DNA of 64,000 nt from Adiantum capillus-veneris (taxonomy: Eukaryota > Streptophyta > Polypodiopsida > Polypodiales > Pteridaceae): contig CM043969.1 of the NCBI GenBank assembly GCA_014529385.2, forward strand, positions 73,056,176 to 73,120,175. Reading direction: 5' to 3'. The notes under the pieces were generated by a model. That model was not told where the DNA came from. It saw only the letters and a list, made by a program, of their open reading frames with translations, and ran no database searches. The position numbers and the translations under genes were made by a program. This document shows positions 24,868-36,918 of this stretch, piece after piece; the stretch's first letter is position 1, and each line of letters opens with the position of its first letter.

Positions 24868-25193
24868 CGAAGGTGTGTTTCTCATTTATAAGCTAAAAAT
24901 GCGCTTGTTAAAATAGCTCATGAGAACCAGGTTTCAGTTTAAATTCATTCAAGAAAAACAACACAGGTTACAAAATATCTAGCAAAAGCAAGTACACAAT
25001 AAAAGGAAAGATTGGTCCTACACAACCTAGAAGAGTGACAACAATGTCTATAGCCAAGAAGGTTGCTGACAAATTTGGTTGCAGGCTTGGTAAAGAGGTT
25101 GGTCAAGTGATCAAGCTTGAGGATTGCACAAGGCCTGAGATAATTACCAAGTATATAACATATGGAACGCTTCTAAGAGAAGTTTCTTTTGTT
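24868..25193 (+). pseudogene. fragment of a spliceosomal DEAH-box helicase (PRP22/DHX8-like)
   Basis: Conceptual translation across two frames gives, in order, an IYKLK start block, AHENQV, a decayed Walker A ending [30 protein letters not shown] (motif Ia), [12 protein letters not shown] and [11 protein letters not shown] (motif Ib). This matches the N-terminal part of the ATPase core of PRP22/DHX8-type DEAH helicases, which release mRNA from the spliceosome. The Walker A glycine-rich part is lost, there are in-frame stops near 24943 and 24999 with a frame change, and homology ends after motif Ib. The DEAH box itself is absent. It is a gene fragment, captured or retroposed; no introns are seen in the matching part. 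Confidence 0.72.
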
Positions 25194-26645
25194 GTTGCAA
25201 ACATACCTGCCATCCATCAACATAGCAAAGAAAAATAAAGTCAACATAGCAGGAGTTTGAATTCAACATACATCATAGATATACAAGTCTTGCATTGGAC
25301 AAATTTGACAAAAAAGAACATCCTTTGACACCAGAGATGAGCATATCACAACTCCGACACTGAGGTAAAAAAACGGATAGACGGGGGAAAGGCACATCCC
25401 TCCTATGATATAAATGGGTAAGGACGGTTCCACCTCCCATTCATACTTGTGTATGGTTGTGTTTCCACTGTATTAATTGGATTTGACCCTAAAATAGACA
25501 TGCGTGTTTGCACAACCCAAAATTCTTGCATCAAGCAGTTCTATGTTATCTTCCTAGCTAGTTGTCGTGTAGGCACCCTCCCATGATAGTGGCCAATTCT
25601 ACAGGGCAATAGAAGGTGGAATTGGTGCAGGGTTTTTGAAATCCAAATTGTGATGCACGTTGATATCTAAATCCATCGCATAAACGTATTGTGCGAGCAA
25701 AAAAAAAAAAGATGAATATCTTGTTTCAAATAATTTGCTGATGTCGACTACAAATGCCAAAAATCACTTCTCACCAAAAACCTTACAGAATATCAAGAAG
25801 TTGTAGGAATTGACCTCGCCAATTTTGATCCAAAAAGATCCTTAAATTTTGATCCAAAAATAGGGTCTTGCTTACTATGTCTTTTTGTTGCTAACTTGTA
25901 AAAATATCATCGCGAAATATGGAGACCAATCTTTGGTAAGCTCTTCAATTCTCTGCATTGCAGAGTGTAAGAGAAATGACTGGCTACCTCCTATCGATTT
26001 CCACCTTCCCACAAGTACTCCCATTGGAAGATGTTAAACATGGTATTTTAGCAAACTTGTGCACATCACAACTTAGAGTTTAGTGGTTTTATGGAAGATG
26101 AAGCTAATACCAAAACGATGATTGTGCACTTGGAAAACCTTGTCTAGCTAAGGAGTAGGTATGCATCATTAATTGGGAGTAAAGAATATTCAACCACACA
26201 AAAGCGGTGCAATAAGTCACCTCTTCATGAGGAACACACACTATTGTGTCAAAATTTTAAGAATGCATCTTCATAGGTTGCAACTATACAAGTATAATGC
26301 AACAATGGTGGAGAAAAGGATATGTTGTTAACAATGCTTTTTCAAGACTAGAAACATAGTTGGCTTGGTGGAAGATATGGGGAGCCCATTGGAGTTCATG
26401 GCCTCTCATATAATAGTAGGATGATCCATTCTTAATAGGGCACCCACATTGTGAATATTCAAATTCTTTCAAAGAATCTCTAAAAAAATATTACATTTTT
26501 AACTTGTAAAAATCAAAAGGTATTCCTAATTCAAAGATTCCCTCAACAACAACAAGAGTGATGCGCTAGTCTATAGCCCGTAGCCACCGGCATAACGAAG
26601 CACGTAGATTTGCAATACTGTTAGCTATAAAAGACGGATGAAACA
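25194..26645. other. intergenic DNA, no gene recognised
   Basis: No protein motif, LTR or RNA gene was recognised on either strand. Confidence 0.55.
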
Positions 26646-26672
26646 TTGAGAGAGAGAGAGAGAGAGAGAGAG
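26646..26672 (+). repeat. (GA)n microsatellite
   Basis: An AG dinucleotide tract of about 27 bp. Confidence 0.95.
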
Positions 26673-26747
26673 GACACTTTGAAGAGAACAAAACGCTAAA
26701 GGGAAAATAAAAGAGAAAAGAAACACCTATTTATATGGACACAAAAG

Positions 26748-26872
26748 GTCTTTTGACTTTCTATCTTCATGCGTCTTTTGACTTTCCATCTTCATGCGTC
26801 TTTTGACTTTCCACCATCATATGTCTGTTGACTTTACACTTTCATCTGTCTTTTCATTTCCTAAACCTTCAC
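26748..26872 (+). repeat. 25-bp tandem array with W-box-like cores
   Basis: Five units start at 26748, 26773, 26798, 26823 and 26848. The first three begin GTCTTTTGACTTTC. Units 1-4 each contain TTGACT, the W-box core bound by WRKY factors; the fifth is diverged. Function is not shown; the motif is simply inherent in the unit. Confidence 0.85.
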
Positions 26873-26996
26873 TCATGCACTTAATATGTTTTGAGAGAAT
26901 GTTTTTTTTTTTTGAGATTGGGGAGACCTAATCCTTGCTATTTTTTGTCTAAGGAAGCAATTGTTTTGTCTAAGGTGCTATTGTAGAGTGTGTGTT

Positions 26997-28018
26997 TGTA
27001 ATGGAATTGGCCTATTTAACTTGAGAGTAGCGGAAATTAATGAGAATACTTTTGAGTAATGTCTTTGTGAGCATAGCGGGTGAACATAATTGAAGATAGC
27101 AACATTATCATACCAATTAGTTAACTTGTCATGAACAATACTTTTGCAAGAGAGAGAATTTAGAGAACATGACAACAGTTGAGGACCGGATTTATGTGGA
27201 GCCGGTCCCCCCTCCAATAGGCATTTGTATTATGATTTCTCCCATAAAGAGAGACTTGTTACAATACATTCTTTGTGTTCCGTGTGACCTAAGTGAAGCA
27301 ATGAAGATTGAAAGCTTCATGCATCACCATCATAGCATAACATAAACTTGAAGAAAGCTTTAACCATGCCAAGCCTCAGTCCCAAGACCTCAAACACCTT
27401 CGAAGGTGGAGAGAGCTAGCAGGGAATGAGGGTAGGGAAGAGGAAGAAGAAATATTTCATAGGAGAAAGAAGTAGTTCCTCACTTATCATACTCTTGTTG
27501 CTAGCATACATAATAGCATAGTAATGAAGAAGAAGGAGATGGCAAGCTTAAGCATTGAAGCATGGATCTTGGTTGTATTTGCACTCCATAGCCAAGAGTG
27601 TTGGTGTAGGCGCTCAACCTCTACTTGCTTGGGGAAGGAGAGGGAGCTCTTGCACTTTTCCTAGCACACAATGAGAGTGATTGTGAGTGTGTGTGGGTGA
27701 GTATACCCCCTAAGCAACCCCCTAGCTTGCATGGTCGACCCCTCCTTGTAGCTCATGATGCAAGCTCATTGGACCCCTCCAGGCCTAGCCAATCACAAGC
27801 AGGAGCCATTACAAGCAACAAGGGTAGCCTTGGGACAAGTGTCCCCCTTTCCCCTTTGAGAGAGAGGACTTGATAAATGCAAAATCAATTAACTAAATAT
27901 CCTAAATTATCATTGGACCCCTTGGGTGGCCAACCAATAGGCTTCAGGCACACCATGAGGGCAACATGAGGAGGAACTTGACAAGTGTCCTTGCTGCCTC
28001 TTCAAGCTGGGGCTTCCC

Positions 28019-28095
<77 letters not shown>

Positions 28096-28671
28096 CTCTC
28101 TCATCCCCCCCCCCCTTGTAGGCTCGCCCCCCCTCCTTGTAGGGATCTTTTTGACTTTGGATGAGCAAGCCCCTTAGTCATCAAGCATGACAAAGCACTT
28201 GAAGTAGGGGGTGTTCCCACAAGCATCTCAGGCAAGCTTCTCAAGGCACCTCAAGCACCTTAATCATGCAGCAAGTCAAGCACCTCAAGCCTGGAGCCAG
28301 TCAAGCACCTCAAGCATCTTAATCAAGCACCTCAAGCATGAAAAGCACCTCAAGCAGGACAAGCACCTCGAGCTTGGGCCGGGTTCCCACCTCAAGCTCA
28401 ACCCTAGCTTACCTAAGGTCAAAGGACTTTTACACACATTATTGGAGGTCTTCAATGAAGATAAACCTAAGGTCTTATGCTCCATTGGATAGCCTTGCTC
28501 TTTGATAGACCATCTCTCATTTGAGCCCCTTTACCATTGGCCCCGTGTTGAGATAGATCTATAAGCACATATCTATATCTTAACACTTGTTCCCGTTTAT
28601 TCTCCCACATTAAGTGATCAATTTAAAATGAGAGAATCATTTGGGTTGGTTAGATATTAGATTTTATGACA
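26997..28671 (-). repeat. 3' LTR of gypsy A
   Basis: This 1675-bp repeat contains a (TG)n tract (28020-28094), a C run and a tandem block of AAGCACCTC-type units (about 28218-28385). It is longer than the partner LTR, mostly because it has extra AAGCACCTC units. A purine-rich tract (minus AAGAGAGAGGTAA) abuts its element-internal side at 28672-28684. Confidence 0.95.
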
Positions 28672-29031
28672 TTACCTCTCTCTTGAAATCATAGTCGTCC
28701 TCGACTATGAGGTAGAAGAGATAAAGCCGTAGTCATCATTCAATTTTACTTAGCGGATAGAGGATCCCTTTTTACCCTACGACATCTTTCCAAGATGGAT
28801 GATTAATCCATTTGGTGCTTGGGAGACATAGCTGCCGCAAGCATGTCTGCTCTTTAGTCCATTTCATTCTCCGAAAGTAGAGTGACAAATTCTACTTGGT
28901 GTTTGAGGGACGTCGTCATCACAAACATGATTGTAGGCATGCATACTAGTTAAATTTGTGCACAATTAAAAAGAGGACTAGTCTTATAAGACAAAAACGT
29001 GAGTCATTTTAAAAGAAATTTGTACATTTGC

Positions 29032-30435
29032 TTACTCTAATGTAGCATTGTAAGCATTGACAAGGTTCATACTATCCTTAAGCTGTATTCCTTGCATCCA
29101 TCTAGCATCTTCAAAAGGATAATTTTTGAACTTAATAAGATACCGTCGGATAATCTTACCATGTCGTAGTACCTTGTCTTCATGCCGAAGAATAGCTTCG
29201 AGTTGTAGCACCTCTTCTTGGTCTTCAACTTCGGGAGGGTCTTCAATAATTGGTTCAATTGGTGGCTCTCCTTTATAGGGCTTAAGTATGCTTACATGAA
29301 AGGCATTGTGTATAAGCCAATGGTTGGGCAACTTGAGTTGATAAGCAGTCTCATTGATGGGCTTCAAGATTTGGAAAGGACCATAGTATCTTTTTGCTAG
29401 TTTAGCATAATACTTTTGATGGCCCGTAGGATTTTTGCCCGTCGTTTGACGTAATCGAGCCTTAGGAAATTTGAGTAAGACCCAATCATTTTCTTTGAAC
29501 ATTAAAGCTCTTCTGTGCTTGTTAGCAACAGCTTTTTGCCTTTGTTGAGAGATGGATATAGCCTCCTTAATCTTTTGAAAAGATTCTTGTAGGTCACGAC
29601 TATACTCATCGGCGGCGAAGATCTTCCCATGTACTTTGAGTAGCAAGGGACTTTTTGGTCTTCCCTCAATGATCTCAAAAGGTGCTTTCCCCGTAGAAGT
29701 ATTTACAGTATTATTTTAGGCATACTCTACAAGAGGTAAGTACTTTTCCCATTGTGAGCGTTGATCTACTTCAGTAACATAAGTCTTGAGTAGATCGAGT
29801 ATCGTAAGATTGGCTATCTCACTTTGGCCATCCGTTTGTGGGTGATAGGCCGAAGAGAAATTCAATCTTGTTCCTAGATTTTCAAAGAGACCTTTCTAGA
29901 AATTACTGGTCATTCTAGGATCTCTATCTGACACGATGGATGTGGGTAATCCATGGTGCTTGAAAATCTGAGATATGAAGAGAGTTGCCATTTGATGTGC
30001 CTTAATAGTCTTTTTGACAGGAATAAAATGTGCTTGCTTGCTAAACCTGTCGACTATTGTCCATATTCCAGTATTCCCATGGATAGACTTGGGAAATCCA
30101 AAGATGAAATCCATGGATATACTCTCCCATGGTGAATTTGGAATAGGCAATGGCTGGAGTAATCCAGGTTGCTTCCCTCTATCATACTTGGTCTTTTGGC
30201 ATACTACACATTTTGAAACATACTCTTGTATGTCCACTTTCATTGTAGGCCAATAGAAATACGTCTCTACTCCTCGGAGAGTAGGTTGAATACCTCTATG
30301 CCCCGCATATGGAGGAGCATGGGATTCATACATAACTTTCTCACGAAGGGAATGGGTAACACATAGCCTATTGCCGTGGAGAAGATAACTATCCTGCAAG
30401 GTGAATGGTTCCTCTTTCTTCCCCAAAGCAAGGGC
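29032..30435 (-). pseudogene. gypsy A integrase and chromodomain
   Basis: The same frame as the RT continues after a TGA at 30436-30438. The HHCC zinc domain (HRGIQPTL ... CVVCQKTKYDR) and integrase core (SMDFIFGFP, VSDRDPRM) are read to a TAG at 29896-29898. The frame is stopped again by TAA at 29716-29718 and then runs 204 codons to 29032. The C-terminal end holds a GPF-type block (KRYYGPFQIL, HNAFHVSILKPY) and a chromodomain-like segment (RRYLIKFKNYPFEDARWM) that in related elements guides insertion to heterochromatin. Three in-frame stops and no frameshift suggest point-mutation decay. Confidence 0.92.
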
Positions 30436-32280
30436 TCACATTATGTCTCTAAAGTCAGGGTCAGTAGCATACTCATCTATCATAAAGGATAGATCATTGT
30501 GAGTAGCTATAGACACCACATTGACCTTTGGTCGTCGTGAAAGTGCATCGGCCACTTGATTGTGCTTACCAACTATGTGAGCAATATGGAAATTAAATTG
30601 CGAAAGAAAATTTGCCCACCTCATTTGTTTGTCGGAAAGCTTGGTTTGCGTCATGAAATACTTGAGACTTTGGTGGTCGGTTCGTAGGATAAATGGAGTC
30701 CCCAATAGGTAGTGCTTCCATGTGTCTAGGGCATGTAGAACAGCTAAAAGCTCTTTCTCATAAATGCCCAAGACTCGTTCATCAATATTGAGCCTTCGGC
30801 TCTCATATGCTATGGCATGTCCTTCTTGAAGCAGAACTGCTCCAAGGCAATCACCACAAGCATCACATTGGACCTCAAATGGCTTTGAGAGATCCGGAAG
30901 CACGAGGACTGGTTGGGAAATAAGCTTCTCTTTGAGATTTTCAAAAGCATTTTGCTCCTTAGCAGTCCATACAAACTTAACGTTCTTCTTAGTTAAGTCG
31001 TGTAGTGGTCCTGCTACTTGAGAGAATTTTGCTATGAAGCGTCTATAGTATGCACACATACCAACAAAGCTTCTTAGCTCATGTAGATTTCTTGGGTTAG
31101 GCCATGATTTTATTACCTCTAACTTTGATGGATCCATTTGGATACCATTTTTAGAGATAATATGACCTAGGTATTGAATCTCTTGAAGGAAGAATTCGCT
31201 TTTCTTTTGGTTTAGATAAAGCTTGTTCTCCCTCAATGCTTGAAAAATCACTTGGAGATGTTGCTTATGTTCCTCCAAAGACTTTGAGTAGATGATGATA
31301 TCATCAAAGAACACTCCAGTGAATTTGCGATATGGTCTAAAAATTTTCTCCATCAAACGATTGAACGTAGCTGGTGCATTAGTCAAGCCAAAAGGCATGA
31401 CTAGATATTCATAAAGACCAAACGTTGTGCGAAACGCGGTCTTTGAGATATCTTCATCCACTATCCTTATTTGATGATAGCCACTCTTAAGGTCAATCCT
31501 ACTAAAGTAGGTAGAGCCTTGTAGCTTATCAAACAGATCTTCTACCCGAGGTACGGGAAATCTGTTTTTGATAGTGATATGGTTTAGTGCTCGATAGTTT
31601 ACACACATACGGTATGTACCATCTTTCTTTTGCACTAAAAGGACTGGGGAACAAAAGGGAGAGGAACTAGGCCTCACCATCCCTTTGTCTACCAGCTCTT
31701 GTACTTGCCTCATGATCTCCTCTTGTTGAGCTTGTGAGACTCGATAAGGAGGTTTGTTAGGCGGTGAGCTTCCTGGAAGGATCTCAATACGATGGTCATC
31801 ATCCCCTCGTTTTGGAGGTAAGTCCATAGGGATATCATCGATGAACACATCTTGGAATCCTTTTAGAAAATTAGACAAGTCTAACTCTTCTTGATTCCCA
31901 TTATTTACATTTGATGAAACATTAGTATCTTTTAGAGACTCTTTGAAAAAAATCATGTACGCAGAAACTGAGCTCTTCATTGACTTATCAAAAGAAAGAG
32001 GATTTACAAGTGGAATAGTGCGACCATGTTCACTAGCATCTATATACATGTTCTTTCCCCTGTAGGTGAAGTAGATTTTCCTTTCAGGGAACTTCATGTT
32101 GGCTGCCATGCGATCAAACCATGGCACCCCTAGGATAACATCCTCATGTTGGAGAGGAGAGATGAAGAAGTCTTCTTTGTGGACATAGCTTTGGACATGA
32201 AGCCTCAACTTCCCAATCAAGGGAGTAACGGAGGCTTGTTGTCCCTTGAAAGCTGCATCAGCCACTACTATATCTCCCAT
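30436..32280 (-). pseudogene. gypsy A protease remnant, reverse transcriptase and RNase H
   Basis: The first 100 residues are the C-terminal part of a retropepsin (FKGQ, PLIGKLRL, DVILGVPWFDRM); the active-site DSG/DTG region is missing. The RT follows with PPYRVSQAQ, YRMCVNYRALN, RIDLKSGYHQI, MPFGLTNAPATF and the catalytic FFDD at 31300-31311. RNase H follows (CDACGDCLGAVL, YEKELLAVLHAL, TDHQSLKYF, GKHNQVADALSRR). The frame is open for 614 codons. RT and RNase H look intact; the module is headless because of the upstream deletion. Confidence 0.93.
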
Positions 32281-33374
32281 CTATGGAAATTGATGCGTGA
32301 AGCAACCATGGTGTGATGGATTACTTCGGTAATAGTACTAGGCCGTTGAGAGTTGATGTATTCGGCCATCTCTTTAGGTAATCCCGCACAGAATTGTTGT
32401 CTTTGCTCGGCAAAGTCTATCTTTTGAAAGACAGTAGCTTTGAGATGTAAATCCCAAAACTTGTCTACATATTTGTGGATAGACTCATGGGAGAGGAGCT
32501 TCAAGCTGCGCCATTCGGTAAGCACTTTCTCCTTTGCATCGCTTGCAAGGAATTGCTTCATGATGGAAACTCGTAGAGTTTTCCATGTCTTTGGGGCTTC
32601 TCCATTGCCACGAAGGCTAGCCCACCATTGACGAGCTGATTTTTGGAAGTGCATAGCTACATGGCGTAGCTTGGAGGACTCTGTGAAGCCCTCGTTCCCA
32701 AAGGCCGCATCAAATTGTTGGATGAAGGCCAACACTTTGTCGGTAGCACCAAAGGTGCCATCATAGGTGAGAAAAGAGATACTCTTCTCTCCCTCCTTGA
32801 ACTTCTTTAGCTTTTGTGACCTTCGCCATGCAGGAAATGATTTGCGATGTCCTCCCCTCTTGTATTCTCTAGGAGAATAGCCATAACTTTCGTCAGAAGA
32901 GGAGGAAGGTGAAGAAGAAGGAGAAGAGGGTGATCTCTTCCTAGCCCTTTTCTTCCTTTGTTTCCTCTCTTGCCTTTCAGAGTGATGAGGAGAAGGACTA
33001 TGTGTTGATCTTTTCCTCTTGGGAGGAGTAGGCGATCGTCTAGACCGCCGTCTTCGTGGAGCCACATCTTCAGAAGAACTTAGACTTTCATTGCTTTCTT
33101 TCTCTTTGAATTCCTCCTCTCGAATGGGAGAGAGTCTTCTTTTGGGGGTCTCTTCAAGAGGCCTCCTAAGCTCTCGCTCCTCTTGGAGAGAAAGGGAAAT
33201 TCCATAAGCACGAAGTTGTTGAGTAACTTCGGCTTGCAAAGCAGGGTTGCCCATAGCTTGCTGCAACCTAGTGACGAGATAATTCACAAACATGGGAGCA
33301 TCATCATTAGCACCTTCATGTGCAAAATCAAAGTTATCAATGTTCATTCTACTCTCTTGATTATTGTCAGCCAT
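32268..33374 (-). pseudogene. gypsy A gag, truncated before the zinc knuckle
   Basis: The start is the ATG at 33374 (MADNNQESRMN). A Ser/Arg/Lys-rich basic region follows (about residues 100-190) and then a retrotransposon gag domain (FLTYDGTFGATDKVLAFIQQF, RHVAMHFQKSARQWW, YVDKFWDLHLKAT). Gypsy B at 55060-56771 has a CCHC knuckle and protease after the same gag domain. Here the protein ends after ASRINFHRWEI, and the next frame begins inside the protease, so about 200 codons are deleted near 32275. The gag domain itself is preserved. Confidence 0.9.
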
Positions 33375-33775
33375 GTTAACAAAATTTATGTATGTACTTA
33401 GTGTATGCTTTGGCAATTCAAAACCTTAGTTGCCACTCCTCTTAGCCTTTGAAAATCCTCTCTTAAGTATTTACACCCACGGCTCAAAGTGGTTAATTAT
33501 AGAGAGTAGAGGAGTAGGTCTAACATAGTAGAGTTGCCAAGGGTTAGCTCCTTTCGGACTTCTTATGGCTCAATAATGGTAAAGCCATAGGCAAGTCTAG
33601 AAAGACTCCATTATTAAGTCCAAAGCTCCCGAGGTGTGCACCATCCCCCACATAGTGGGCTCAACAAAACTGATAATAGATCCCAGTTCCACTTACCCTA
33701 TTATAATTAACAACATCAACCATTTATAGGCTACTTAAGGACCTCTCTTCTTAAGCAAGAAAAGAGAAACCAAAT

Positions 33776-33787
33776 GCTCTGATACCA
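33776..33787 (-). other. tRNA-iMet primer binding site of gypsy A
   Basis: Minus-strand TGGTATCAGAGC lies 1 bp from the 5' LTR. Confidence 0.9.
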
Positions 33788-33788
33788 A

Positions 33789-34810
33789 TGTAATGGAATT
33801 GGCCTATTTAACTTGAGAGTAGCGGAAATTAATGAGAATACTTTTGAGTAATGTCTTTGTGAGCATAGCGGGTGAACATAATTGAAGATAGCAACATTAT
33901 CATACCAATTAGTTAACTTGTCATGAACAATACTTTTGCAAGAGAGAGAATTTAGAGAACATGACAACAGTTGAGGACCGGATTTATGTGGAGCCGGTCC
34001 CCCCTCCAATAGGCATTTGTATTATGATTTCTCCCATAAAGAGAGACTTGTTACAATACATTCTTTGTGTTCCGTGTGACCTAAGTGAAGCAATGAAGAT
34101 GGAAAACTTCATGCATCACCATCATAGCATAACATAAACTTGAAGAAAGCTTTAACCATGCCAAGCCTCAGTCCCAAGACCTCAAACACCTTTGAAGGTG
34201 GAGAGAGCTAGCAAGGAATGAGGGTAGGGAAGAGGAAGAATAAACATTTCATAGGAGAAAGAAGTAGTTCCTCACTTATCATACTCTTGTTGCTAGCAAA
34301 CATAATAGCATAGTAATGAAGAAGAAGGAGATGGCAAGCTTAAGCATTGAAGCATGGCTCTTGGTTGGATTTGCACTCCATAGCCAAGAGTGTTGGTGTA
34401 GGCTCTCAACCTCTACTTGCTTGGGGAAGGAGAGGGAGCTCTTGCACTTTTCCTAGCACACAATGAGAGTGATTGTGAGTGTGTGTGGGTGAGTATACCC
34501 CCTAAGCAACCCCCTAGCTTGCATGGTCGACCCCTCCTTGTAGCTCATGATGCAAGCTCATTGGACCCCTCCAGGCCTAGCCAATCACAAGCAGGAGCCA
34601 TTACAAGCAACAAGGGTAGCCTTGGGACAAGTGTCCCCCTTTCCCCTTTGAGAGAGAGGACTTGATAAATGCAAAATCAATTAACTAAATATCCTAAATT
34701 ATCATTGGACCCCTTGGGTGGCTAACCAATAGGCTTCAGGCACACCATGAGGGCAACATGAGGAGGAACTTGACAAGTGTCCTTGCTGCCTCTTCAAGCT
34801 GGGGCTTCCC

Positions 34811-34873
<63 letters not shown>

Positions 34874-35340
34874 CTCTCTCATCCCCCCCCCTTGTAGGCT
34901 CACCCCCCCTCCTTGTAGGGATCTTTTTGACTTTGGATGAGCAAGCCCCTTAGTCATCAAGCATGACAAAGCACTTGAAGTAGGGGGTGTTCCCACAAGC
35001 ATCTCAGGCAAGCTTCTCAAGGCACCTCAAGCACCTTAATCATGCAGCAAGTCAAGCACCTCAAGCTCAGCCCTAGCTTACCTAAGGTCAAAGGACTTTT
35101 ACACACATTATTGGAGGTCTTCAATGAAGCTAACCCTAAGGTCTTATGCTCCATTGGATAGCCTTGCTCTTTGATAGACCATCTCTCATTTGGGCCCCGT
35201 TACCATTGGCCCCGTGTTGAGATAGATCTATAAGCACATATCTATATCTTAACACTTGTTCCCGTTTATTCTCCCACATTAAGTGATCAATTTAAAATGA
35301 GAGAATCATTTGGGTTGGTTAGATATTAGATTTTATGACA
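33789..35340 (-). repeat. 5' LTR of gypsy A
   Basis: This 1552-bp partner of 26997-28671 has a shorter (TG)n tract (34812-34872) and fewer AAGCACCTC units. Confidence 0.95.
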
Positions 35341-35413
35341 GTGTTTCTCTTGTTTCTTTCCTCTCACAAGCTACAAGTAGCTCCTCTCCTCTTGAAATGG
35401 CATCCACAATTAT

Positions 35414-35416
<3 letters not shown>

Positions 35417-35484
<68 letters not shown>
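35417..35484 (+). repeat. (TC)n microsatellite, module 1
   Basis: About 68 bp of TC followed by GTGTGTGCATTAGTCATTAG. Confidence 0.97.
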
Positions 35485-35486
<2 letters not shown>

Positions 35487-35660
35487 GTGGTGTGTGCATT
35501 AGTCATTAGCGAGGAGTCATTGCAATATCGTTGAACCCTTCATGGAAATTCATGTGAGTGGATTTATGACTGAGCCTGCTCTCTCTCCCACTCTCTCTCT
35601 ATGAGGTCTATTGGGATTGTTCCTGGGATGTTAAAAACTTCTCTTCCTCTTCTTCTCCCC

Positions 35661-35678
35661 CTCCTCCTCCTCCTCCTC

Positions 35679-35772
<94 letters not shown>
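35661..35772 (+). repeat. (TCC)n-(TC)n compound microsatellite, module 2
   Basis: A TCC triplet run (35661-35682) continues into about 90 bp of TC. It is followed by GTGTGTGCATTGGTCATTGG, nearly the same flank as module 1. Confidence 0.96.
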
Positions 35773-35775
<3 letters not shown>

Positions 35776-36918
35776 CGCGGGTGTGTGCATTGGTCATTGG
35801 CAAAGTATCATGTGAGTGGCTTTCACTAAGGCTATGTACTAAATTGAACTTTATCATTTGCAAAAAAGTGATAAAAGCTAATGCATGCTTAGGCAATGTA
35901 GATGATAAAGTTAGATCTAGTGTGACGATAGCAGGTGGATACCAAAAAACCCAATCCTTATTTGATGCTTGTGTAATTGACCTTACCATGGATGACATGT
36001 GTAGAGTGTCCATAGCACTGTACATCTGGTGATTGGATACACCAAAACGGCTAAACATGGCTTGCAAGAACTTGAAGATTGTCTTTTTTGGACAAGGGTA
36101 TGTGCAACTTCCACAAGCAAGTTGTTTTTTCCTTGATCTAATCCAATTTCCTCACACACATACCTATCAACCTCTCACCATCTCTCCCAAAACCCAAGTA
36201 CACACACCTAGACTAGGACACACACACACCATAGAGTGTAGACTTGATACGGAAAGAGTGTAAGGGAAGAAGATGTAAACATGATTTGAGAGCACACAAC
36301 ATAGCATAAGATAGGAGAGAGAGGACTCTTGCAGATGAATGGCCTAAATATTGTAGCCCCAAACTCCACGGCACCTCTTGTGGAGTTTGGTATTTAATTT
36401 TTGTTATTGCTTATTGGTGCCAGAAATTGGAGGCCCCTCTTTACACTTAGTTCCACTTTAGTCTTTGAGTGGTGTTTATCACTTATTGCATGACCCTCTA
36501 TAGGGTGAGTTCTCACTAGTTGTTTACAAGCAAGCCATAGTGGCTTATTGGCAAAATAAACTATAACATTATGCAAATGAAAATGGCAAGGAGAATAATT
36601 TATCGACGCCTTCTCCTCAACTTCCAGAGTTTCAATCTACACATCATCAGCTCATTATAGTAAAAATAGAAAGACAGCACAGTAATTAACCATTACACTA
36701 CAACTATCCCAATTGTAGTTAACCACATAAAGAGGGTACCCAATCTCGTAACATCTTCTTCAACGTCTTATTACAAAAAGTCCCTTTAGGAATGAGATGG
36801 AGCTTCTCTCTCCAAATAATAGATCCTCTTCATACTTTATGGAGTGCAAGATCCGTGGGTTGATTCTCAATGACGAAGAATTGGAGATATATATATAAAT
36901 GAGCACACATAGCGCAAC

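Larger units (their letters stand above)
26997..35340 (-). mobile_element. Ty3/gypsy chromovirus A (full length, internally deleted)
   Basis: Two LTRs (26997-28671 and 33789-35340) flank a minus-strand internal region. A perfect 5-bp duplication GTGTT (26992-26996 and 35341-35345) marks insertion. The order on the minus strand is primer site, gag, protease remnant, RT, RNase H, integrase, chromodomain, purine tract. RT before integrase plus a C-terminal chromodomain-like segment is the plant chromovirus plan. A 360-bp 3' untranslated region lies at 28672-29031 and a leader of about 400 bp at 33375-33775. Confidence 0.95.
35346..36918. other. microsatellite-rich spacer, no gene recognised
   Basis: It holds two long (TC)n tracts in duplicated modules. 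Frames of Ser/Leu or Arg/Glu repeats here are translations of those tracts. No conserved protein was recognised. Confidence 0.65.

Noticed and set aside
26748-26872. CRISPR-like array
   Set aside because: Units are contiguous 25-bp tandem repeats without unique spacers, in eukaryotic repeat DNA.
27910-28168. Thr-His repeat frames in the gypsy A LTR
   Set aside because: They are translations of the (TG)n tract.
32268-32280. Programmed gag-pol frameshift in gypsy A
   Set aside because: The overlap falls where the zinc knuckle and protease active site should be, so a deletion junction explains it better.
35564-36067. Long Arg-Glu or Ser-Leu repeat proteins
   Set aside because: These are translations of (TC)n/(GA)n and (TCC)n microsatellites.
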